A stretch of 64,000 bases of DNA from Metallyticus violacea. Lineage: Eukaryota; Arthropoda; Insecta; Mantodea; Metallyticidae. The notes under the pieces were generated by a model. It saw nothing but the letters and a program-made list of their open reading frames with translations. It was not told the DNA's origin and did not search any database. Where the stretch lies: the NCBI GenBank assembly GCA_030762175.1, contig CM060831.1, forward strand, positions 31,571,001 through 31,635,000, read 5' to 3'. Position 1 is the stretch's first letter; the number at the start of each line of letters is the position of its first letter. The translations under genes were made by a program, and so were the position numbers. Of the stretch, positions 51,401-63,480 are shown in pieces.

Positions 51401-54400
51401 TTCCCAATTTTATGTTTCAGAGAAATACATATATTTTTTTACTCTTTAGAAAAACAAGTTATGTCTAATAGAAGTTTGAATAAGATCAAATGAATTTGCA
51501 GATTATGGTTTACTGATGTTGCCTTAGCTATTCTGTTTTCTCAAATCTCTTTTTGCAACTCAAAACTAGTAGTTTCTCTAATAACTGTGAACAAATCATG
51601 CATTTACCTGTAACATATTGCTTGCGAATCCTCTTGAAAATGTCAATATCAAAAATTGTGCATAGCATGCCCTCTAAAATGCCAATCTGTGATCCAAGAC
51701 CTAAAGCCAACAACATAAGGAAGAATATGACAGCCCAGAATGGTGCTCCTGGTAGCTCTACAATGGCTTGAGTAAACACTATGAAGGCTAAGCCTGTTCC
51801 TTCTGCTGCCTGAAAAATAAATATGGTGATATATTTTTTATGCAATATTTATATGTAAAGCCTCTGTTTCTCTCTCTCTCCCTCTACGCATATATCAATG
51901 AAAGTAAAATACTTTCTTTGAGGGTAATTATGTAGCAAACAGTCTACTAGGTTCTTCTTCATTGAAATTAAAGAAGTATGTAAATTATTTATTTTTATTT
52001 ACTTAATTTCTTTCACTGGAAAAGAGCCTAACAGACTGGAAATATTTACTTTCTTAGTTGTATCTTTTTATGTATTTATCTCTCAACAATGAACATCTAG
52101 TTTTCCACATGATACATACACACGCATGGTGTTCCTGAATCACCGTACATTTTTTAAAGTTATACGCTCATATACTTTCATAGCATGCATACTATACTGG
52201 TTGCATCTTTTGAGGTTTAAAGAATGGACAGTATTTTCTACTGTTTTAATTAAGAGTTAATCCAAATAAACAGATGCTGCAGAAATGAGATTTCATTGAA
52301 ATGTTGTAGTATACTCCTTATAATTAATAAAATAAATCAAGATGTAAGACAAGAACTAAAAATAACTAGCATATTAGAACAAATTACAGAATATAGGACA
52401 AAATCACTGGAACATTTAATTAGAAATTAAACTACAAGCCAATGGGAATAGAAATGTAGGACTTAGGGAAAAAATGTTGGTTTGGGCAATTTTCAAATAT
52501 CTGAAATACAAACAAACCAAATAGGCCTAAACCATGATGATGACAAAGTTAAACATTGTGAACATTCTTTCCTTTAATATTGTGTCATATTTTCAATACC
52601 TAATACAATATAAAATTTAGATTCAATCAATACGCAGTTATTAATACATGTTCATTACCTCCTCTACTTGTCTCCTATATTAAATATGAGGGGCTTTTGG
52701 AAAAAATTTATAATAGCATTGTTTTTTGAATACTATGCAAGTACAGAAAGACATGAACAAGATGGAATATGACTATCATGGACAAAGATGGACAGCATGC
52801 TTTTTTTTTTTTTTTTGAAGGAAGGTGTCAAACTGCAGAAATTCATAGATATTTAATTATGGTATGTGGACAAGAAGCTCCTGCACAGAAGATGTTTACA
52901 ACTGGGTCATCAGCGGGGAATCTGCACACAAGAATGTGAGTATTGGTCATTGGTCAACATTGTGATCTCCCAGGAATATTATGGTCATGTCTGAATTGAT
53001 TATTGCTGATAGATGCATTACCTTTGGTGAACTTGAATGTCAGACAGGCTTGCTATGCATTATTCATAATCATTTGAATATGAAAAAAGTGTGTGCTCAT
53101 TAGGTTCCACAGAACTTGACACTGGTACAGAAGGACAAAAGGGTTGAAGTGTGTTATCAGCTACTGGAAATACATAATGAAGATCTAGATTTTTAGTACA
53201 AGCTGGTGACTGGTGATAAATCATGGTATTACTACCACACACCAGAAAAGAAAGTTCAATTCATACAAGGGAAACATCCAGGGAGCCACCAGTCAACAAA
53301 TTTCTTGTTGCTCCATCTGCAGACAAGCAGATGATCATCTTTAATTTTAATATATTTAGGAATCAAAAGATCATCATCTTTTGTGACACTTCAGGTGTTC
53401 TATTAGTGGACTAGCTTCCTCAAAGAATATCAATCACATGTTGTGCATCAACATCCATTGCACTCCACATATATAACTATGTGGTGTAAATTCATGTGCA
53501 CCATTTTTCTTGGTCGTTTTCCTTTGAGAGGATTATATCTTGAGGACCTGTCCAGAGTAGCATGATTTCTGCAAGTTATGAAGACATCCTTGTGCAGCAA
53601 GTGATTCCTGCTTAGCAAAAACATAACTGTATTGACACCACTGTTTTAGTGTGGGAATACCTGAAAGATTGCGTCTACCAAGGGCAAGTTCAATCTCTGC
53701 ATGATCTGAAGGCCAGCATATGGCAATATGTCATTTAGATTCCACCAGAACTTTTGCGAGCAACAATTGATCAAGCTGTTCTTTGCCTACAACATGTTGC
53801 CAAGCTCTCCAGTATACATATTGAAAACATTTTGTAACAACCTTTTGATAATAAAGTTGTTAACATTACACCTTCTCATGTTTTTTCCAGTACCTTCTCT
53901 GCCTAGGTCCATTCCTATCTGTACATTGTGTACCATTTCTACATGCTTATTGCTTCTAAGTGCCAAATGTTTGCCTGGTGTTGAAAATTGTAACTAATTT
54001 TTTTTCTAGCATGAATCAATTTCGCATCCTCTTATTAGGATATCTACCAATTATCATTACCATAAACTCTTACAGTTCACATTGGGTCACTGTGAGTAGC
54101 ATCACTTTAATTATAATCTTACAAGCAGTTAATAAAATTTACAGATTATATTTTCAACCTACCTGGTCTAACTGTTCTGCCAAACTACAGACTTTCACAC
54201 CAGGAAATTGTGTGCTGTTTGATTCAAATGTGTCCATGAATTGCTCATAGCCTTGTGTATCATTCAAATCTGATATTATATTGTACTGCACTAATAATTG
54301 CATGTTGCTGAAACAGAAATAGTAAATAGATAAGTAATACATAAGTGTATAGCACTGGCATAGGCCTAAGTAAATAAATAATGGAAATACAGTGAATACA

Positions 54401-57400
54401 AAAATAAAATAAATTATTTTTGGGAAAATTATAACAAGAATATTGCATTCGTTGTTGTTAAAAGAGAATGCCTAACAACTTTGAAAGGGATTAGGAGCTA
54501 CTTCATTTAAAAATGAGTGAGAAGTTTTGGTAAGCAAAAATCAATATAACACAAAAGAATGTGAAATTAGTTTCTCATTTGGAATAATTTTGTTAACATA
54601 ATTTTGATTACAAATGTGAAGATTGCTGGTATCTTGCATAAAAATAAAACTATCAGTTTCAAGATCCTGTAAATGTGGTATGCAAAATTTTGCAGTATTA
54701 TAAACTAATGATATCACTAGTTGTTATTCCTTCCCTTTCTTAAAGAAATATATTGAATATGAAACCACATCAAACATTACTTTGCCAATTTTATACTCAT
54801 TACTGAAAGAAGCATTGAAATTATTTACTCTCTAAATTTTGTACCTAGTTATGGGAATACTCTTGTAACTAAACCCTATCTGCCAAAAGCTGATATGCAC
54901 TGTCAACAAACATTATATCCTTCTATGTTTATGCTGGGGTGGAATGATGAGGATAAGGCACCATGACTGGACATATGCAGAGGTGGAGGGAGTAAGACAT
55001 GTACATTGAAGCAAACATCTCTTTCAATTAAAAATGAATGTAGGAATCCACACAGTGAAACTATCTTAATCTTGTTGAATTAAAAGTAAAACTTTTAAAA
55101 TCACGTCAATATATTTAAACTATCTTGACGTTTCACATTAAAACTTTTTTTATTAAAAAGTAAGTTGGGACTAGTTTCGTGAGTCACTTGCTCACATTGT
55201 CAACCAATTGACGACTAACAGATGTATACTTGGCTGTGTGTGCTCTGGTGGTCTGTTGATAAACATGTACAATATGTTGTCTGCTTCTGGTATATCAAAA
55301 TCCATAAGTCTGTGTTCATATTTTTTTATATAAATCTTTTCCCATATACTAAGTTCCTTTGGGGGCTGAATTGCTCTTAGCATTATTATGTCTTTTTCTA
55401 TTTCATGATTTTCATTCCAGCAATGTGCTGCTACTGCCGATTTTTTTATTTGTTTGTATCTGATGTTTCTCCAGTGCTCTTTCAATCTAATACCCAAGCT
55501 TCTTTTGGTCTTGCCTATATATACTTTATCACACTCCTTACAGTTGATCCTATATATGCCTGAACTATCTTCTTTTGATCTGGGTTCAATTTTGTTTAGA
55601 TTTAGTAATTTGCCTACACTGTATCTATTTATGGGTGCCTAAGTGATGTTGTATTGTTTGAACATTTTTTGAAATTTGTGATTGATGTAAGGGTGGTACA
55701 TGAACTTTTGATAAGTTTTTTATTCATATAAATTGCTGAGTGTGATGATTTGTTTGATTTTCTTTTTTATTTTGAATCTTTTTATTTTTTGATCTATCAT
55801 TAGTTTACTAAACCTCTTAACTTTTGCTGTGTGTATTATATGTGAGTATTCATTCTCATATTCTTCTTTTTTAAGTGGTACATTAATCAGCCTATAAATC
55901 ATACTATTAATGCTGCTTCTTTGTGAGGTCTAGGGTTGAAATCTTTAGCTTTTATGTAATTATCGGTGTGTGTATCTTTTCTCTATATGCCAAATTCTAA
56001 TTTGTTATTATTTTTTATTATCTTCAAATCTAAGAATGGTAAAGTATTATTAGTTTCAATTTCCATAGTAAATTTTATTGTTGTTTCTTGTAAATTTAAG
56101 AGTTTGAGAGCATCTTCTATGTATCTGGTTTGCACAATGGCAAAAACATCATCCACATATCAGTACCAGACCTTGAATATATATGGGAAGGCTTTAGTTA
56201 TGTGCATTTCAAAAAATCTCATCAATAGATCTGCCAAAAAAGGAGAGAAAGAACTGCCCATTACTAAACCTGAACTTTGTTCCTAAAATTTTCCTTCAAA
56301 TGTGTAGTAGGCCTGAGTTAAACATAATTCCGTGAGCAAGTTCATTAGACTGTCTTTGTATTTGTAGAACTTCGACACTGCCGGGGATGAAAACATAAAC
56401 TATACGTTTATCACACTGCCACCAGAGCTGAATACACATTCCCAAAGCTTAACGAATTATCTGACAGTTGACTTTTAGCCAAGATGATGATGAGAACAAA
56501 ACGTTCGGGAAACCAGTTCTATATATTATGACAAGTAAGTGAAGCATTATAAGAGTGTTTAGTTCAACTAAATCATACAATAATATCAATATGACTGGCT
56601 TCACTGTGTAAGTTCCAATTAACATTTTAATTAAGATTATTATTGTCATTTCTATTCTTTTAAAGTTTTATCAGCTTTTTCTGCAGAGAAAAAAAATGGG
56701 ACTTGACCTACTTTCCTTGAAACGCCTAACAAGCCTATGTAATCAAACATCCATTGACTGTTTGAGAGGTGGAAAAAATGAAGAAAATGCTGCAAGATGA
56801 TATGAACAGACTGCATGAGGAATGCAACAGAGAGCCTTTTTATTGAAGAAAACTAATGACTGAATGGGTTTTTAGCCAATGTGAGGATGGGTGTATCCAC
56901 TCTTTGCTCATGCATTTTGTTTCCAACTCAGAATATGGCACTATATCATTTCTGGCAACAATTTTAAACAGCATGAATTGTTTTTGCTTGTAGTTCAATA
57001 AGGAGCTGCACAAAAATCCTTTTTAGTGCATTTTTATTCTCTGTAAGTTGTTTGAAAGCCTACTTCACATATTGTTTTAAATATCTCTATCCTTGTGAAG
57101 GACTGTGACATTGGAGTCTTTGTTGCCATTTGATGCAGTTTGCTGTTATGCTGCAGTTACATTTCAAAAGAGTATGCACTTGTATTTCACCTTCCTTGGC
57201 ATATCTATAAAGGACTCATTTCCTCCTGAAATTTTTTGCAGCTAAATCTTTTGCATGCATCAGAAGATTTTTGTCAGCATGTTTTTTGCTGTGTGAGTTG
57301 CAGCGATCTACAAGGTGGTATCCAGAATATCCAGGACTGATGCTCCATCTGGTCAAAAACTTACTTTGAGACTAGTGACCGCCGTCATGCTTGAAGTAGT

Positions 57401-60400
57401 TCCCTTCCACACTTATACACTGGTCCCAGCGATTCTGCCATTTTCCAAGTGCATCTTGGAAGTCATGTTCTTTGAGGGTGTTTAGCACAGACTGTGTTTC
57501 TTCTTGAATCCTCTCAATTGTGTCGAACCGACGTCCTTTCAACTTGGTTTTCAGCTTGGGGAATGGAGCAAAATCGCAGGGTGCCAAATCAGGCAAGTAT
57601 GATTTGGTGGGACAGATTCTTTGTGCACAATCCCCTTGGTATCAAAGAAAACGAGGAGCAAGCTCTTGACCTTGCTCTTCACTAGTCTCCCTTTTTTTTT
57701 TTTTTTTTTTGCACTTGGTGAGTTCGGGCTCTTCCACTGGGAGGATTGTTGTTTTGTCTCAGGGTCATAAGCGTACATACAGCTCTCGTCGCCGTTGATG
57801 ACCTTGGACAAGAAGGTTGGGTCATCGGATACGGCCTGACGAAGCTCCGTGCAAACTTCAACACGCTGCGCCTTCTGATCAGCAGTCAGGATCCTTGGCA
57901 CAAATTTTGCGGCGATGATGCATGCCCACTTCATGAGTTAAAATTCGTTGGCATGTCGCATAACCAATTCCCACTTCATGAGCAAGGTCTTCAATGGTTC
58001 GACGTCGATCCTCACAAACGAGGTGTTATTGAGGCAACAATATCAAGCGTTGTGCAGTTGACGGGCCTACCGGTGTGAGCATCGTCTTCAATAGCTGTAC
58101 GGCCGGCCCTGAACCGAGCACGCCACTCAAAAACACGTGTACGGCTCATGCTTTGTCCCCCAAATACTTGTTGAATCTTTGCGAGGGTCTCCGTACCATG
58201 TTTCCCGAGATTTGCACAGAATTTAATGCATACTCTCTTCGAATCTTGGATCCATCATAAAATCGCCACACACTACACACAGAGTATCATGACAAGTGCT
58301 ATAGAATCTCAACACCCAGATGCATGAAACTTTAAACACTCACTCGTCAGATGTGCTAGTGTTTTGTAGCGGTACAAAACTTTTACTGCAGCTACTGTTG
58401 AGATGGCAGCACCAGTCCTGAATATTGTGGAGACCACCGCGTATATATTTGCTTCTTTGATATTATCATATCAAATCATTTTGCACCACCCCTGCTTGCT
58501 GAATCTATTTTGTTTGGACAGCAACAATAATAATCATATACCTAGTCTTGCAATAGATACTGCTACAAGTTTTAGTTACTGTAACTAAAACATCTTTTAA
58601 TATTTTATCATTTTTTTGTTCAAGTTGTTCTCTCGTGTGTTCCATACATTTAGCACCAATCAATTACTCCCCTTTGTCCTTACATATTACCATAATCACT
58701 CTGGGCTTTTCATCTTTAGCACCATATACTACCTCCATTGTAAAATCTGCCACTGCTGACTCCAAAAATTGCTCTTGACTATCAACATTAGGTGACTTTT
58801 CTAGCAAAATATATCCTCCACAGTTTGTACATCAAAGCTGTTAAAGTCAGCACTGTTAGAAGGCCAGTCTTGAGCACTAATAAAATCTGGAACATTTTTA
58901 TCAAGTTAAGTTTGTTTGGGTGGACCTTGCCTTTTGGGCTGGAGAAGAATGTGCTGTAAGTTCCAATTTCTGTTCTTGAATAATCATGTTAAGGTTCTTC
59001 ACTACAAGTTCCAGCTGAATGGTTTCATACACTTTGGTGGTTGTCTTCAATCTCTTTTGACAAGGACAGAGCTTGGTAACACCATTATAAATCATTCCCC
59101 ACCAAATCATCACTGAGACAGGATGGTAGCTTCTCTGAATCTTCAAGACCCACTCATAAGCTTCTTGCAAAGTTTGGGCATATACTTTCTTCAGTATTGG
59201 ATACACTGTCAGTAAAAGAATTTTCCAGTGGCAGTTCTTAGCATAACACTGTAGCAGTTGTTTGCTTCTCAAACACTCTATGCTGATTTATTTCTGGAAT
59301 TAAAAAATACCCATTATTATGATTAAAGACCTAAATCCAAGATTTGGTCTAAGCACTCTGAACATTGATCATATGGACTTGTTCATCTCAGGAACAATCA
59401 TTGTCTGCTTCTGAACTGTATTCTAACAAACAATGGCCACCATTATTTTGACAACAGCTATAGCTAATCTCCTCATTCCATGGTTAAACCTTATGTATTA
59501 TACTCTTTGTGCTGCACCTGAACTTATACTTTCTTTTTCTTCCCATAAATGGTATGTTAATGCAATTTTTCACTGTCATATGTTAGCAATTTCTCTTCTT
59601 TAATTCCTTTTCCTTTGTTTATGGAAAAATAAGTTGATGAGTAGCTTTAGTTTCTTTGAATGCACAGCATTTTATCATCCCTTGATGTGCACACCTATTT
59701 CTCTCTTCTATTAATGTTTTTATTTGTTTACCAAAAAAAAGTTCAAAATATAGATATAATGCTTATTGAGGTGGGACACATTGGTCAAAATTTAAGTCTC
59801 TTGCTAAAACATATTATTTACTATGTGAAGCTTTTTTTCTGGATTTTTCCTTGCTAGAGAAGGTAAGTGTCAAGTAACTTTAGGTAATGGCAAATTATAG
59901 TCTAGTTACATGCAAAATAATGATCTTTTAAACTTTCTTAAATATGAAAAGTTAAGGAAGGAGAGAGAAAGGGAGGGAGGGAGGGAGAGGGAGAGAGAGG
60001 GAGGGAGGGAGGAAGGAAGGAAGGAAATGTTATATAGACATTTGTAAAGAATGGAACTGAAGACCCACAAACTATTTTATGTTATTTGATTAGTATTAAA
60101 AAAAAAAAAGAGGTAGATAAAAGAAAATCTTACTTTGCATCACATTTCTCAACATTTGTCATTGCCTTGAAACCCAGAATAGCAAAAATGACAACACTAG
60201 CATATATGGCAGTGAAGGCATTGGCAATTGAGACTAGAATTACATCCCGTACACAATTATTCTTTGGTGGATTATAGCTTCCAAATGCTATCAGAGATCC
60301 AAATGCCAATCCAAATGAATAGAAGACTTGAGTGGCTGCATCCAACCATACTGTTGGCTGCAATAATTTTTCAACCTGAAATATGCATTACACAAGAATT

Positions 60401-63400
60401 ATATTAGGTTTTTTTTTTAACTAAGTAACTAGATAGTTAATAAATATAATGTTAAATTAGAATGAAAACAAACTTAAATAAAATAAATCAATTTTTGGGC
60501 AGCTACTTATTTCCCAATGGAGGTATTTAAACTTCTCACATCCGAAGCAAATACAATAACACAACTATCCAGTAAGCTATATGCTTATTTTTAATAATGT
60601 CAAATAGCTAATATTTGAAGCTTGATCATTTACATATTATATTTTTCAAAATACCTGTTTACGCAAATAATTTAGCTAAGTGGATTTGCTACTGTAAGTT
60701 ATTCTCTACCAGCAAGTATTAAATATCTTATTCAAATAAAATTAAACACTGGAAGAGTTGAAGTTCAAAAAAACCTTATCAACCATGCACTTGTTTGCTT
60801 GCTGCTATCAACTTCAAATAAAAATTTTAAAAATGAACTGAATTAGTTTTCCAAAGTGATATGCAAAATGACAATAATGATGAGATTTTATTAAAAAGAA
60901 AATGTTTATGAAGAGCAATAGAGAAGAACTAATCAAATACTAAACAAAAGGCTCTAATTGAAACAAATTTTGCTTTTTAACATAAAGATATCAGAAAATA
61001 TATCATTTTGGTACAAGATAATTTTTTTACTTACTTTAGGCGTATACATATGAATGAGACCTGCTCCAGCTCCCTTTAATGTTATACCTTTGATGAAGAA
61101 AATTGTGAGCACAAGATAAGGGAACATGGATGTAAAGTATACCACCTAAAATGAAAAGAGTTCATTATTATAATATACTTGTCCTATCTAACAATACTTT
61201 AAAATTAAATATATAATCATAAATTCTATTTGATATTTTTGCATCTCTTAACATATTAGGAATACACTTTTATATACATTTTAAAAATAATTTTTGATTA
61301 ACAAGGGAAGACAAACATTCCTCATTTCTTTTTAATTAAATAGCAAGATACATCACTTTATTTTCTCATAAAATTTCAGAGTTGCTTTTGTTATTTTATT
61401 TTATTTTTAATATTCTTAAAATAGCTTATTGTTAGTATTTTTGGAATTTTATATTAATATCAAGCAGTATTATATACAAAATTGTGCATCCTAAATAACT
61501 AAATGATTGAGCCTATTTACAGATTTTCCTGCAATATTTTATATTCTGTAGCAATTATTTCTAATTTAAAACTGCCCTCTGAATCTGCTATGATGACTTG
61601 GTCATCAGTATTAAAATATTTTATCTTTCATCGATGTGATCTACATAAAATTAAAAATAAATAATGATAATTGGCACTCCTATATCCACACCTAAATTTT
61701 TTCTGCTGACTAATATTCCAATTTCTATTTTTTTTTTTTTTTGTAACTATGTAAAGCTGCAGTTTTCAACTTTTTAAATACATTCATCTTGAAGTATATC
61801 AAACACCACAGTGACCATGAATTAAATTATTGTACTGAATAAAGAGAAATATATTTTCCAAAAATTAAATTATTTCAATTTAGTACATGCTGAACATGAA
61901 CATTTCTGTGGTTTTTTTTGTCCCATTGGGAGCCTTTATGACCCACCAAAAGCCTTCTCAAACTCGTAGGTTGAGAAATGTTGATATAGAGAATTTATAT
62001 TGCACGTAAAATGGCAAGGTATTCCTCTTTTCTCAAGAGCTGCTCATAATTTCTCATGATATTTCTTTTTAAATGCTTTGAGAAATTTACTAAAGATGCA
62101 TGCAAACTTAAGAGTGACATGTTACAAACAGTGTCATTACTAGTACCAGTTGCAACAGTTACTTTTTCAAAGTAATGCTTGGTAACAGTGTTATTATTTC
62201 AATAAAGTAGCTATAACTGTAACTAAGTTACTTCATTTGGTAACAAAGTAATGAAAATATCATTACTATTATGATCACTTGGAATACATCTCAGGTAGTT
62301 AGTTCTTAAATAACATAAAATGAACATAGACAATTATTTCAGCAATGAGTTCATTATTGTGTTCATTGTGCCTATGTAAGGCCAGCACATATCCATTTGA
62401 TTCATGGTAGCAACATCGCCTCAGCAACCCTGACCCTTACCCTTCACAGGTCACTTGAGTCTGTTCTGCATCCTTATTTTACTATATGAATTGTTCAAAA
62501 ATAAATTTAACTTAAACAGCTGTACATGTCCTAAAATTTGACTTAGAAATGTCCAAATTATAATGCCTATGAAAACTGCATTCACGTCTCGCCAACTATA
62601 TTCCATTTATATCTTTTCTATTTCTGATGCATATTCCACTCTTAAATTAATAATTTAATTAATATAAAACTAAAATGCTATTAAGAACATTCTAAATTTC
62701 TAATCTCATTTCTCAGGTTGCCATATGCATTGACAGTTTAGGAATTTCAGGAAGAGGCTGCATAATTTTTTTTATCTTAACTGGAATGTTATTCTTGTGC
62801 AAATTGTTATTTTTATTACTAAAAACCATACTAATATGTGATAACTATAAAAGTTAGCTGCACATTGAGAACTGTAACTCTAACTCTAGTTACTTTTTTC
62901 TACCATGTAACTGTGACTGTAACTTAGTTTTATAATGTAACTTACCCAACTCTGGGTATATTATATTTACTTTCTTCCCCATAATTTGTGGTATAGTGAA
63001 GACACCTGAATATAAACATGCTTTTAATGAAACAGTACTTTGATAAAAGCACTTTAACTTTTAAAATTAGTTATGAACAATTATTTTAGACTGCATTTTG
63101 CATATAATACAGGTACTATTATGTTTAACAAACTCCCCTCATATATCAAACTAGCACAAGGTAGTATCTTCAAACAATGTTAAAGAGACATCTTATTGAC
63201 AAATGTTTGTATGATATAAGTGAATTATATATATAATATAAAGTTGCTCAATATAATTATATATGTATGAATTGTTTGTAATTGAATATATGTCTGTGTG
63301 AAATGTAAACTTCTTATCCATATTATATGCTATTAATTTTATATAATTCATCACTTGTACCAGCACTGTGATATTAGATTCTGATTATGTCTAATACTTT

Positions 63401-63426
63401 TAATACAGTTCACAAGCAATAAAGCT

Positions 63427-63480
<54 letters not shown>

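Larger units (their letters stand above)
51810..54162 (-). other. SLC6 intron (2.35 kb)
   Basis: This intron lies between the loop-4 and TM8 exons. It contains plus-strand mariner-like sequence and the C-terminal end of a DUF4817-type transposase. 51810-52680 is AT-rich and shows nothing else apart from a short CT-rich run near 51870. Confidence 0.85.
57311..58441 (-). mobile_element. Mariner element with TIRs and TA duplication, internally deleted
   Basis: Termini are inverted repeats of about 34 bases: CAAGGTGGTATCCAGAATAT at the left, and CGCGGTGGTCTCCACAATAT as the reverse complement of the right. TA flanks both ends, as mariner needs. The transposase on the minus strand keeps its N-terminal HTH ([37 protein letters not shown]), the WVPR-region remnant, [10 protein letters not shown] with the first catalytic Asp near 57785, and QQSSQWKSP. 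The C-terminus follows from PDLAPCDF, with the third Asp, to HDGGH plus a stop. A deletion of roughly 60 codons after VHKESVPPN removes the second Asp. A run of about 20 A residues and frameshifts add damage. Confidence 0.9.
54308..60133 (-). other. SLC6 intron (5.8 kb) packed with transposon relics
   Basis: The splice phases across this intron match exactly: two bases on the TM7 side, one on the loop-4 side. It holds a Penelope-like element, an opposing PLE tail, a mariner, a maT relic and a GA-rich microsatellite near the 5' end. Stretches 54308-55070, 56650-57310 and 59420-59950 show no recognisable gene. Confidence 0.85.

Noticed and set aside
55966..56286. 106-codon plus-strand frame
   Set aside because: It is antisense to the PLE reverse-transcriptase core with its YVDD motif.
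57746..58078. 110-codon plus-strand frame in the mariner
   Set aside because: It is an antisense frame of the mariner transposase, which has clear family motifs on the minus strand.
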